A stretch of DNA of 64,000 nucleotides from Sulfopaludibacter sp963835555. Its GTDB lineage: Bacteria > Acidobacteriota > Terriglobia > Bryobacterales > Bryobacteraceae. The position numbers and the translations under genes are program-made. The DNA lies in NCBI GenBank assembly GCA_963835555.1, contig CAWIGC010000039.1, positions 570,452 to 634,451 of the forward strand, in the 5' to 3' direction. Below are positions 17,771 to 27,022 of this stretch, piece after piece (positions within the stretch are counted from its first letter, which is position 1; every line of letters begins with the position of its first letter). A model generated the notes under the pieces. That model saw nothing but the letters and a program-made list of their open reading frames with translations, had not been told where the DNA came from and did not search any database.

Positions 17771-20700
17771 TTAGAAGTAGAACTTCGCTACTACTTGCAT
17801 GTTGCGCTCACCTTCGGAGCCGCGGATCTCGCCGAACGTCGTTGCGGTGATGGTCTGCGAGGAGGGGCTCAGGAAGATGGGCGAGTTAAACAGGTTGAAG
17901 GCTTCGCCGCGGAGTTCGAAGTATTTCTGTTCGGTGATGTGAAACTCCTTGCTTAGCGTGAAGTCCAAGCGGCTCATACCGGGACCGCGGGCGGTTCCCA
18001 CGCCGATGTTGCCGTAAGTCCCGGCTGCGGGGGCGCCATAAGCGGAGATGTCGAGGTACTTGGTGCCGGGGCCAATCAGATGTTGGTCGTGCGGCGTACC
18101 GATCACATTCGGGCGGAAGCTGCGCTGGCCGGTGCCGGAAGAATCGGCGTTCCACTTGATGGTGAGCGGGTATCCGGTGTGGGCGCTATAGACGCCGCCG
18201 ATTTGCCAGCCGCCGAGGACGGCATCGACACCCCGATTCCAGGTGGCTCCAAATTTGCGTGTGCGGCCGAAGGGTAACTGGTAGACAAACGATGGCACGA
18301 ACATGAACTTAGCGTCGAAGTAAGTCGGGCCCATTTCGCAGGCCTGGCAATACAGATATTGCCAGTATGCGGACTGGCTGCCCGCCTGGCCGCCCTGGCC
18401 GTAGTAGCCGATGGAATCCGACATGCCGTGCGAGTAAGTAAAGGCAACCTGGTATTCCAGTCCCTTACTGAAGCGCCGCCGCATGGTGGCCTGCAGGGCG
18501 TTGTACCCCTGTTTGCCGACAGACGCCGTGCCGGAGATCTGCGAAATCTCGTTACGCAGAACGGGATTTCCGGAAAGGTACGGACCTTGGGTTACTACGC
18601 CGTTGTGTCACGATGTTCTGCTTATACGGCATGGCTACCATGAGGTGCGTTCCGTGCTGGCCCACGTAAGCCAGGGTAAGCACCTGGTTGTCGGGCATCT
18701 GGATATCCGTCGAGAGGTTCCACTGCTGAACTTCCGCGGGCCGCACGAACGGATCCCACAGGCGGATGGTGGCGCCGACGTACGGGTTCTTCGGATTCAG
18801 GCCGAAAAGGCCCTGGTCAAGCGTGCTGCCGGGCAGTGTATACGCCGGCGTGTTGTAGTACGTCTGGAATTCCGACTGGAACGGCGGGTTGAGGGGGGTG
18901 CGGAGGTTAGTTCCGGTACCTTCCAGGTATGAGGAAATGGTGTACGCGCCGCGGAAAACCAGCTTCCGGTTCAGCATGTTCGGCGTGTACGCAAAACCGA
19001 GGCGCGGCTGGAAGTCCTTCTTATAGGAGTTGTAGAGACCGCGATTGCTGTCGATGATGGGCGCCGGTCCCGGAGGCGATACCAGGTTAGCGGGCAGCGG
19101 CGCGGCAAGCATCAGCGCTCCCGTGTAGGGACTGTAGTTCGCCTGGCGGTTCGCCACTTCCACCCACGGCGTGTGGTATTCCCACCGTATGCCGAGGTTC
19201 AGGGTCAGGTTGTTGGTGGCGCGCCAGTCGTCCTGGAAATACAGGCCATAAATGGTGGACGCGCTGGCCCCAGGTGCCGGATTGCAAGCCCAGGCCGTAG
19301 TTATCCGGCAGGCCCATCATGAAATCGGCCTCGCCAATTTGGGTTCCGGACGGGGCTGGCGGCATTCTGCGCCGAGAAGCGGCCGGTGAAATCCATGAGT
19401 CCGCTGCGGCCGTTGTTGCCGGAATAAAACACGTTGATCCACTGGCGGAGCAACTGGCCGCCCATCTTCATCATGTGGCGTCCATGGATGAGGGTCAGGT
19501 TGTCGGCATAGTGGAAGGTGGTATTGGCGAAAAGCTGCTGAACTCCGATATTGGCGCTGCCGAGCCCCTGACGTAGTTAAACCTATGGAGCGCAAGCAGA
19601 CCAGTCCCCGGCGTTCTGGATTCCAGCATTCTGGGCGATGTTGCCCAAGCCTTTATCCGCGCCGCCATTGTCCAACATCACGTTATTCACGCCCACGCGG
19701 ACCTCATTCACCACGCTGGGGCTAAACGTGCGGGTGAAGTTAACCACGCCGTTCTGGGTCGGCGAAGTGTTGAAGCTGTTATAAGAGCAGCGGGAAGGTG
19801 TTGAGCCCCGGATTATCCTGGCGGCCTTTGGAAATGCGGGCCGAGAAGTAGTCCTTGGAATCCGGCTGCCAGTCGCCCTTGGCATCGCCCTGATCGCTAT
19901 AGAGATAGCTTTGGGACTGGTAGTAATAGTTAGAGGTGGTGAACCGGGCGTATTGCGGAGCCGGGTAAAGCTGTGAGTTGGTCAACAGTTTCACCGCTGC
20001 CGCGTTCAACAGGTTGGATGGAATGATGTTGTTCGGAAATGGAGCGCGCAGGCCGGTAGTGGTGTCCAGCGAATAAGGATTGTAGAGCTGGATGACCTTG
20101 CCGCCGGTCTGGGCCGTATCGAGCAGGGCGGAGAAATCGCCGCTGCGCCAGGCGGTAGGCATTACGGTCGTGGCTGAAACAGACGGCGGAGTGTTACGCC
20201 GCAAGCTCTGCTCATCGATGAAGAAGAAAAGCTTATCCTTGATGATGCGGCCGCCGAAGGTGCCGCCGAACTGGTTCCAGCGGAGCGCTCCCCGCGACAC
20301 GTTGTTCCAGTTGTTACCCCAATTATTGGCATTCAGCTTGTCGTTACGGAAGTACTCGAACACATCGCCATGGAACTGGTTGGTACCGGACTTGATCACT
20401 ACATTGAAGATGCCGCCCTGGAAATTGCCGAACTCCGCCGAGGCGTTATTGGTGATCAGCTTCACTTCCGGGATGGCATCGGGATTCGGTTGATACGAAA
20501 CCAGGTTATCCGAGGTGAAGTTGTTGTCTACGCCGTCCAGCAGGAAGTTGTTGGATTCCTCGCGATTGCCGTTCACGTAAGGCCGGCCGCCGCCCGCGGA
20601 ACGCTGGCCGCTATTGAAACTGGCGGGGTCCGGGTTGGTGACACCGGCGCTCAACAGGGTAAGCGCGATGGGATTCCTGCTGATCAACGGTATATTCGCG

Positions 20701-21125
20701 ATGGTCTGCGAGGAGAGCACGGAACCGACTTGTGTAGTATCTGTCTGCAGCAGCGGCGCTTCCCCGGTGACCTCGACACTCTCGGTTACATTACCTACTT
20801 CGAGCGCCACGTCCACACGGGCCCTTTGGTTGACTTCGAGTGCGACGTTCGGGTTGACGTAGGCCTTGAAACCGGTGGCTTCCACTTTCAGTTGGTACCT
20901 GCCGGGAGGTACGCGTGGAAACGCATAGATTCCGTCTTCATTGGTAGTCGTAGGCCAATCGGTGCCACGATCCAGGTCTGTCGCCGTCACCTTCGCACCC
21001 ACTATGGCGCTTTTCGACGGATCGACCACGCGCCCGGTAATGCCGGCGCTCACTTCCTGAGCGAACGACGACGCGACGCTCAGGCACACTAATCCCAAAA
21101 TCGAAAACCAGGTTCTTCCAACCAT
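17771..21125 (-). pseudogene. TonB-dependent receptor with carboxypeptidase-regulatory-like domain, about five frameshifts
   Basis: The intact length would be about 1,115 residues. It starts with a signal peptide (MVGRTWFSILGLVCLSVASS), then a CarboxypepD_reg-like domain (ITGRVVDPSKSAIVGAKVTA) and a plug domain (YVNGNREESNNFLLDGVDNN), followed by the beta-barrel. Frame breaks are needed near 19790, 19600, 19340, 19260 and 18585. Every piece between them is recognisably receptor sequence (for example TLIHGRHMMKMGGQLLRQW, PYLSGNPVLRNEISQISGT, HGTHLMVAMPYKQN). The C-terminus ends VVAKFYF with an aromatic last residue, as expected for an outer membrane barrel. Family role: TonB-driven uptake of large substrates, often glycans. 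A homologous intact receptor lies at 43.3-46.4 kb. Confidence 0.85.
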
Positions 21126-21169
21126 AGATAACCCCTTTCAGCCGATCATCCGAGACATTCGATCTCATA

Positions 21170-21201
21170 CCTTCGATCCGCAGAATCCTCGCGATCGAAG
21201 G
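21170..21201 (-). promoter_or_regulatory. Stem-loop in the 5' leader of the TonB receptor gene
   Basis: A perfect 9-bp inverted repeat (CCTTCGATC at 21170-21178 and GATCGAAGG at 21193-21201) around a 14-base loop, between the predicted transcription start (about 21214) and the ATG at 21125. It could be an mRNA leader structure or a dimeric regulator site. Confidence 0.5.
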
Positions 21202-21220
21202 CCCATTACAAGTTTTAAAG

Positions 21221-21249
21221 ATTATGTCATCCTAAACTTAGGCTGTCAA
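21221..21249 (-). promoter_or_regulatory. Predicted promoter of the TonB receptor gene
   Basis: On the minus strand, consensus TTGACA (21244-21249), a 17-base spacer and CATAAT (21221-21226). The spacer contains CCTAA-AC-TTAGG, a small palindrome that could be an operator. The predicted 5' leader is about 90 nt. Confidence 0.6.
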
Positions 21250-21271
21250 TCGGTCTGTTTCCCGCCTGATG

Positions 21272-21300
21272 TTAAAGATGCTCCCGGGGAGCGGTATAAT
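21272..21300 (+). promoter_or_regulatory. Predicted promoter of the alpha-hydroxy-acid oxidase gene
   Basis: TTAAAG (21272-21277), a 17-base spacer and perfect TATAAT (21295-21300). The ATG is at 21312, which leaves only about 4-5 nt of leader and no Shine-Dalgarno sequence. Confidence 0.5.
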
Positions 21301-21311
21301 CTGATCCGGTT

Positions 21312-22413
21312 ATGACTTCGCGGCGCTCCCTGTTGCGTGCAGGTGCTGGATTTTCAGCGTTTCACAGGCTTTATGCGCAAACTGCGCCGCACCCTGCGCT
21401 GGACGGCCTCTTGTCTCTGTTCGACTTCGAGGCTGAGGCGCAGAAACACGTGTCACATGGCGCGTGGGCGCGGATTTCCGGCGGCGCGGCGGATGAGCTC
21501 ACGCTGCGTTGGAACCACGAGGCGTACGAGAAGATCCGGCTCAAGCCCCGGGCGTTGGTAGATGTGTCGCATCTCGACACACGGGTGACGCTGTTCGGCC
21601 AGGAATTGCCGTTTCCGATCCTGTTAGCGCCCACCGGCGGGCAGAGATTCGTACACCCCGAGGGCGAACTGGCGGCGGCGCGCGGAGCGGCGGCGGCGAA
21701 ATCCACTTACGTGATCAGCAGCAGCGCCTCCCTGCGGGTGGAGGACATCGCCCAGGACGGCGACCGGTCCGGTGTGGTTCCAACTGTATGTGCAGCGCGA
21801 CCGGGGTTTCACGCGTGACCTGGTGCAGCGGGCGGAGGATTCCGGGTGCCGGGCGCTGTGCGTGACGGTGGATTCGCCTACATTTGGGGCACGCAATCGC
21901 GAGGATCGCGCCAAGGGTGAGTTACCGGAACGGGAGTTGCCGAACCTGAAAGGCAAAGATTACCTGGACCCCACGCTGACCTGGAAGGACATCGACTGGC
22001 TGCGGGGGTTCGCCCGGCGGCCGGTGCTGCTGAAGGGCATTCTGAATCCGGATGACGCGGCGGCGGCGGTAAAGGCGGGGGTCGCGGGAATCATTGTTTC
22101 GAATCACGGCGCCAGAAACCTGGACACCGTGCCGGCCACGATCGACGCACTGCCGCTGGTGGTGGATCGGGTGGCGGGGCGAATACCGGTGCTGGTGGAC
22201 GGCGGGATTCGGAGGGGCACTGACGTGCTGAAAGCCCTGGCGCTGGGGGCGGCGGCGGTGCAGATCGGCCGGCCCTATCTATGGGGACTGGGAGTGGCCG
22301 GGGCGGAGGGCGTGGCGCGCGTAGTCGAGATTCTGCGCCACGAGTTCGAACTGGCGATGATGCTGGCGGGCCGGCCGGCTATCGGCGGGATTGACCGCTC
22401 AGTGCTGTGGTAA
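21312..22413 (+). pseudogene. FMN-dependent alpha-hydroxy-acid oxidase/dehydrogenase (lactate/glycolate type), one frameshift
   Basis: About 366 residues when joined. It has a Tat-like leader (MTSRRSLLRAGAGFSAF), then the (beta/alpha)8 FMN domain: GGAADELTLRWNHEAYEKI, PFPILLAPTGGQRFVHPEGE and ISSSASLRVEDIAQ in frame 1, which runs out at 21818. A one-base shift near 21770 leads to WFQLYVQRDRGFTRDLV, FMN lysine in RPVLLKGIL, the catalytic His/Arg loop SNHGARNLD (usual SNHGGRQLD) and VDGGIRRGTDVLKALALGA. The family oxidises L-lactate, glycolate or related 2-hydroxy acids; the substrate cannot be told. The 3' end overlaps the convergent pseudouridine synthase gene by 35 bases. Confidence 0.85.
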
Positions 22414-23071
22414 GCGCGCGAAAGTCGGCGGGCGGCTTGCAATCGATGGAGACGCGGCGGCCGGTGCGCGGGTGGGCAAACTCGAGGTGCGAAGCGTGCA
22501 GGGCCACGCGGTCGATGCGCTGCTCGGCGGATTCGGCTTGCTGGTATTTCCGGTCTCCAATGACCGGATGGCCGAGGGCGGCGAACTGCACGCGAATCTG
22601 ATTTTGCAGGCCGGTGACGAGTTCCACGCGCACCAGAGACGCGCCGGAAAGTTCGCGTTCCACGGCATAGCGGAGCTCGGCTCGCGCGGCTTTGGGATCG
22701 GTTTGTGTGGAGAGTTTCTGGAACATGCCGTCGCGCCGGAGATAGTGAACGAGCGTACCCTCCCTGGCTTCCAGACGGCCGCGGACCACCGCGAGATACT
22801 GCCGGACGGGGGTGTGGGCGAGGAACTGGCGGATAAGGGCCTCGCGGTCGCGCTCGGTTTTGGCGAAGAGGAGAATGCCCGAAGTAAACCGATCGATGCG
22901 GTGGACCACTAAGGCCCGCTGCTTTTTCGATTTGAGGGCGAAGGCCAGAAGGGACAGGGCCGAGGGGGTGTGCGCGCCGGGAATAGGAACGGCCAGAAGC
23001 CCGGCGGGCTTATCGAGGGCCACGGCTGAGGGGTCCTCGTAAAGAATGGCGAGTTCGCGGGGGAGACGCAA
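22379..23071 (-). CDS. RluA-family RNA pseudouridine synthase
   Basis: About 230 residues. The catalytic Asp is in HRIDRFTSG, and the family end motifs LVTGLQNQIRVQFAALGHP and IGDRKYQ are present. There is no S4 domain, so this is the short RluA/TruC-like form that isomerises uridine in rRNA or tRNA. I chose a TTG at 23071 (RLPRELAILYEDPSAVALD), because the longest frame (start 23128) would overlap the divergent DedA gene. The true start could be anywhere from 23128 to about 23050. The target RNA is unknown. Confidence 0.85.
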   Translation of the reverse strand: MRLPRELAILYEDPSAVALDKPAGLLAVPIPGAHTPSALSLLAFALKSKKQRALVVHRIDRFTSGILLFAKTERDREALIRQFLAHTPVRQYLAVVRGRLEAREGTLVHYLRRDGMFQKLSTQTDPKAARAELRYAVERELSGASLVRVELVTGLQNQIRVQFAALGHPVIGDRKYQQAESAEQRIDRVALHASHLEFAHPRTGRRVSIDCKPPADFRALTTALSGQSRR

Positions 23072-23109
23072 TAGCCATGGTAGCGCGGACGGGCACGGTA
23101 TCCTGAAAG

Positions 23110-23928
23110 ATGGCGCACCATCTCGCAACTAAAGAGGCGCTGGCGTTCGTAGAGAGGCACGGATACGCCTTGCTGTTTGTGTGGCTGCTGGTGGAACAGA
23201 GCGCGATTCCGCTGCCTTCGATTCCGCTGCTGCTGGCTGCCGGAGCACTCATCAAGATGGGCCGGCTGAACGCGGTGCTGGCCAGCGCGAGTTGTGTGAG
23301 CGCGGCGCTGATTGCGGACACGATCTGGTTTCAACTGGGGAGGCGGGGCGGCGGGCGCGTGCTGCGATTGCTGTGCCGCATTTCGCTGGAGCCGGATTCC
23401 TGCGTACGGCAGACGGAGAACGCCTTCCTGAAATACGGGCTGAAATGCCTGCTGGTCTCCAAATTCGTTCCGGGGTTGAATGCGGTGGCGGCGCCGCTGG
23501 CAGGGAATTCCGAAAGTACCTATGGGCGATTTCTGGTCTACGACGGGGCAGGAGCTTTTCTTTGGAGTGGCGCCTACCTGGCGGCTGGTTACCTGTTTAG
23601 CGAGCAACTCGAGGATGCGGTGATTTATGCGTCACGGATGGGTTCTGGCCTGCTGGTGCTGGTGGTGGCGCTGTTCGCCCTGTGGATCGGCTGGAAAATG
23701 ATTCAGCGGCGACGGTTTCTGAAGCAGTTGGTGGTGGCGCGCATCACACCGGAGGAAGTGCGGGAACGGCTGCATGCCGGTGAGGAGCTTTTTATTGTGG
23801 ATCTGCGGAGCGGGCATCCGGACGAGAAGAGCCTGATTCCTGGCGCGCTGCGGATCTCGTTCGAAGATCTGACCGAGCGCAGCCTTGAGATACCGCGCGA
23901 CCGGGAAATCGTGCTGTTTTGCAGTTGA
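23110..23928 (+). CDS. DedA-rhodanese fusion protein, interrupted by an in-frame TGA at the rhodanese catalytic Cys position
   Basis: Read with the standard code the product is 272 residues. Residues ~1-200 form a DedA/SNARE-associated membrane domain (LLVEQSAIPLPSIPLLLAAG, SKFVPGLNAVAAPLAGNSE, YDGAGAFLWSGAYLAAGYLF). From ~215 a rhodanese domain starts (ARITPEEVRERLHAGEELF, IVDLRSGHPDEKSLIPGALR) and reaches REIVLFCS. The next codon is TGA (23926-23928), and the same frame continues PNEASSARAALLLKAQGIT. Known DedA-rhodanese fusions have CSCPNEA here, so the TGA replaces the second, catalytic-loop Cys (residue 273). No indel is involved. Either selenocysteine is inserted, or the gene or base call is damaged. 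DedA proteins act as membrane lipid flippases or transporters; rhodaneses transfer sulfur. Confidence 0.85.
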   Translation: MAHHLATKEALAFVERHGYALLFVWLLVEQSAIPLPSIPLLLAAGALIKMGRLNAVLASASCVSAALIADTIWFQLGRRGGGRVLRLLCRISLEPDSCVRQTENAFLKYGLKCLLVSKFVPGLNAVAAPLAGNSESTYGRFLVYDGAGAFLWSGAYLAAGYLFSEQLEDAVIYASRMGSGLLVLVVALFALWIGWKMIQRRRFLKQLVVARITPEEVRERLHAGEELFIVDLRSGHPDEKSLIPGALRISFEDLTERSLEIPRDREIVLFCS

Positions 23929-23961
23929 CCGAACGAAGCCTCCAGCGCCCGTGCGGCGCTG
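23926..23961 (+). promoter_or_regulatory. Candidate UGA-Sec codon with bacterial SECIS-like hairpin
   Basis: TGA at 23926-23928, then 14 bases, then a perfect 7-bp stem CAGCGCC (23943-23949) / GGCGCTG (23955-23961) closing a 5-base loop CGTGC. The apical loop starts 21 bases after the TGA and has G at its second position with GU following. This meets the bSECIS consensus as I remember it (loop 16-37 nt from UGA, G among the first two loop bases). In such GC-rich DNA a 7-bp palindrome can arise by chance. Confidence 0.45.
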
Positions 23962-24042
23962 CTTCTGAAAGCGCAAGGCATCACCCGGGTGCGGCCGCTG
24001 CTGGGCGGGGTGGAGGCGTGGGAGCGTCTCGGCGGGCGCCTA
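23929..24042 (+). other. Second half of the rhodanese domain, in frame after the TGA
   Basis: Same reading frame as the DedA gene: PNEASSARAALLLKAQGIT, RVRPLLGGVEAWERLGGRLI. This completes a rhodanese fold, including the terminal GGVEAW motif. The frame stays open to 24384, but beyond about 24040 it is antisense to the ADOP permease gene and loses family resemblance, so the true C-terminus is unclear. It has a credible function only if the TGA is decoded or is a sequence error. Confidence 0.7.
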
Positions 24043-26593
24043 ATCGCAGCGGAGGGTACGGACCGGGTCGATGGTTACGGCGCGCTTTGCGGGCGCGTAA
24101 GAGGCGGCGACGGCGGCGATGAGTACGACAAGGGCGGTGGCCACATACGGCGCCCAATCGTAAGGCTGGATGGCTTCCAGTTGATGGGCGAATATCGGGG
24201 AGACCGCGAGCGCGAGGGCGGCGCCCAGCGCGGCTCCGATTGCCGCCAGCCAGGCGGACTGGCGGACCACCATGCGCACCACGTGCCAGGCGCTCGCGCC
24301 CAGGGCTACGCGAATGCCGATTTCCTTGCGGCGCTGGCTGACCAGGTAGGACATGACGCCGTAAATGCCCGATACGGTCATTAGCAGCGCGACTCCGGCA
24401 AGGAATCCGGCTACCCATGCAGTGACGCGAAACGGGTAGATCTGAAACGCGAGGACATCGTCCATGGGGTTGATGAAGTCGGCGAGGCCGGGCGCTATCC
24501 GGTCGAGCGCGGTTTCGATGCGGCGCCGGGTGGGGCCTTGGGGTCCGTTCATGCGCACCAGCACCGAATCATTACCGGCGACACCGGCATGGGTCGGGAA
24601 ATAGACGAAGGACTTGAGGGCACTGCGTTCGAGGAGGCCGCTGACAGAGTCTCCGACGATTCCGATCACGCGCGCGCCGGTGAGCCCGGGAAAACGCGCA
24701 AAGACCGGGTCCGGGGCGGTCGCCGGGGCGGGAATCCCGAGCGACTGGCCGATGGGGTTCTGGTTGGGCCAAAGCAGGCGGGCGGCGGATTCACTGACAA
24801 TGGCGACGGGCGCTTCGGCTTCCGATTCGGCGTTGGAAAACTCCCGGCCGCGCAAAACAGGAATGCGGAAGACGGAAAAGTAACCGCGGGAAACCAGACT
24901 GTAGGACACCGCAATGGAGTCGCTCCGGCCGCTGGGGATCACGGCGATGCCCCGCGAGGACCCATACAGGGGCACGCGCCAGGCGGCGGCGATGGCTTCG
25001 ACTCCAGGCTGGTTGGCGAGCGTGGATGCGACCCGTGCCTGGTAGCGGGCGATCGTCCGCACGTCCCACACGCCGTGAATGTCCAGGCCGGTATTCAGCC
25101 CGGTGACGCGCGCCTGGCTGCGGAGCACGATGGCGGTGCAGATGAGGAGCAGGGCGCAGACTGCCACCTGCGCCACAACCAGAAGATTGCGCAGGCGCGC
25201 GGGACGGTGGTCGCTGCTGAAATCGCCGCGGTTGGCTTCGACGAGGCGGGAGCGCGTGGTTTGAATCGCGGGGACGAGACCGAAGAGGAGCGCGGTGACG
25301 ACGGAGGCTGCGAGGATGAAGGCGAAGACGCGCCAATCGGGCGACAGGTCCTCCAGCGCCAGGATTCTGCGGAACGCGTCGGGCACGGTGGCGAAGAGCA
25401 GCCGGCGCGCGCCTTCGATAGTGATCTCCGAGATGAGAAATCCCGCTGCGGCGGCGGGGAGCGCGAGGAGCGCGCTTTCGGTGAGTAACTGGCGGACGAG
25501 GCGGGCGCGGCCGGCGCCTAACGAGACGCGGATGGCGATTTCGCGCTGCCGGGCGAGGGCGCGCGCCAGCATCATGTTCGAGACATTGGCGCAGGCAATC
25601 ATGAGGACCATGGCGAAAGCAGCGAAGATGGGGATGAAGGTGACGATGGCATCGCGGTTGAGGGGCACGGAGGTGGCGCGGGAGACCATGGTGACGCCGA
25701 TGGCACCGGGGGCGAAACCACGCGCCCATGCCAGGAGCACGCTCCTGGCGGTCTCCGGCGAAACGCCCGGTTGCAGCCGTCCGACGAGGTGGAGCGATTC
25801 GGGATGGCGGGGCCCGAACAGGTCTTCGCGATCAGTCACCAGCGAGGACATGCGCAGAGGGACCCAGAGGCCGGTGGGCAGACTCTCCATGCCACTGAAG
25901 GCCGGGCCGGCGATGCCGACCACTTCGAAGGGCGTGCCGCGGATATAGATCTTCCGGCCCACCAGGGCAGGATCAGCAGCCGAAACTGTTGCGCCACGCC
26001 TGGTAGCTGACCACCGCGACCGCTCCGTTGTCCTCTTCCGCGAGGGGGCGGCCCTGCGCGATTCCCACGCCGAGCATGCTGAAATAATTGCCCGACACCG
26101 TCTGGGCAAGCAGTGTGCGGCCGTTGACCTGCGCTGCGAAATTTTCGGAAACCATGACGTCGCTGAAGGCGGCCTTATGGGTGCGCAAATCGCGGAACTG
26201 ATCCCAGGTGAACCAGTGTCCGTTGCCGGTCTTGCCGTACCAGCTCAATTCGTACAGCCCGTAGGGATCGTGCACCGCGTAAGGGCGCAGGGCGTAGGCA
26301 TTGAACACGGTGAACATGGTGGTGTTGAGGCCGATGCCGAGCCCAATAGCGCCGATGACGCCGAGGGCGAACGCGGGCGACCTTCGAAAACTGCGCAGGG
26401 CGTAGCGGACATCCTGCTTCCAGGATTCGAGCCAGGCGATGCCCCACACGTCGCGGGACTGCTCCAGGAACAACGCGGTACTGCCGAATGCCGCCGCGCC
26501 GCTCATCTCACGGTGGATGCGGATCTCTTCGGCGAGGTCCGCTTCGAAGCGGTCACGCCGCCACAAGGCACGAAGTCGATTCCAGATTCGCAT
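24040..26593 (-). pseudogene. ADOP-type ABC transporter permease (MacB/FtsX-like), one frameshift
   Basis: About 850 residues when joined. The N-terminus has the short cytosolic helical segment typical of acidobacterial ADOP permeases (WRRDRFEADLAEEIRIHREM), then the first TM segment and MacB_PCD domain (DVRYALRSFRRSPAFALGVI, VVSYQAWRNSFG). A shift near 25985 leads into the other frame at ADPALVGRKIYIRGTPFEVV. Two FtsX domains follow (MVLMIACANVSNMMLARALA, SGIYGVMSYLVSQRRKEIGI) and the usual end IDPVRTLRCD. The role is unknown; the family moves substrates or transmits mechanical force. It follows the PadR regulator gene by nine bases, the standard pairing. Confidence 0.85.
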
Positions 26594-26602
26594 GACGCCC
26601 CC

Positions 26603-26947
26603 TCAAGCTTCCATGACTCGCGCGATACCGGCCAGCAGGAACTCGAACGATTTCTTCTCGGCTTCCAGGTGCTTGCGCCCCTGCGCGGTGATGCGATAGT
26701 AGCGCGCCCGGCGGTTATTCTCCGTGACGTCCCATTCGGCCTCGACGAATTCGTTGAGGAGCAGGCGCTGGAGCGCGGGATAGAGCGAGCCTTCTCCGAT
26801 GCGCAGAGCGTCCCGGGACACCTGTTGGATGTGCTGGGCGATGCCGAAGCCGTGATTCGTGCCGCGGCTCAAGGTTTTGAGGATCAGCATCTCGAGCGTG
26901 CCGGGGAGGAAATCGGGTTGGTTGCCGGCGGGCTTTTTTATTCCCAT
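26603..26947 (-). CDS. PadR-family transcriptional regulator
   Basis: 114 residues: winged helix-turn-helix with the family signature (LPGTLEMLILKTLSRGTNHG, IGEGSLYPALQRLL, WDVTENNRRARYYRITAQGR) and a short C-terminal dimerisation helix. It is the first gene of the two-gene regulator-permease unit with the ADOP permease downstream. A promoter and tandem ATCGAT-type palindromes precede its start codon, consistent with autoregulation. The ligand is unknown. Confidence 0.92.
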   Translation of the reverse strand: MGIKKPAGNQPDFLPGTLEMLILKTLSRGTNHGFGIAQHIQQVSRDALRIGEGSLYPALQRLLLNEFVEAEWDVTENNRRARYYRITAQGRKHLEAEKKSFEFLLAGIARVMEA

Positions 26948-26975
26948 CGATTATCGATACCATCGACCGTCGATA
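26946..26975 (-). promoter_or_regulatory. Candidate PadR operator: two adjacent ATCGAT-type palindromes
   Basis: Plus strand shows ATCGATTATCGAT directly followed by ACC and ATCGACCGTCGAT, two similar 13-bp imperfect palindromes covering the predicted transcription start and leader of padR. The position just downstream of the -10 box suits repression. Confidence 0.5.
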
Positions 26976-26978
26976 TGA

Positions 26979-27007
26979 GTATGATGCGGGAAGGGGGATG
27001 GTGTCAA
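26979..27007 (-). promoter_or_regulatory. Predicted promoter of padR-ADOP unit
   Basis: On the minus strand TTGACA (27002-27007), a 17-base spacer and TCATAC (26979-26984; CATACT with 18 bases is equally possible). The leader to the ATG at 26947 is about 24 nt and contains the palindromes. Confidence 0.5.
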
Positions 27008-27022
27008 GAGGAATCGCCGGGG

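Noticed and set aside
24043..24384. Further C-terminal extension of the DedA-rhodanese read-through product
   Set aside because: The frame stays open but is antisense to the ADOP permease and Gly/Arg-rich; the rhodanese fold is complete by about 24040.
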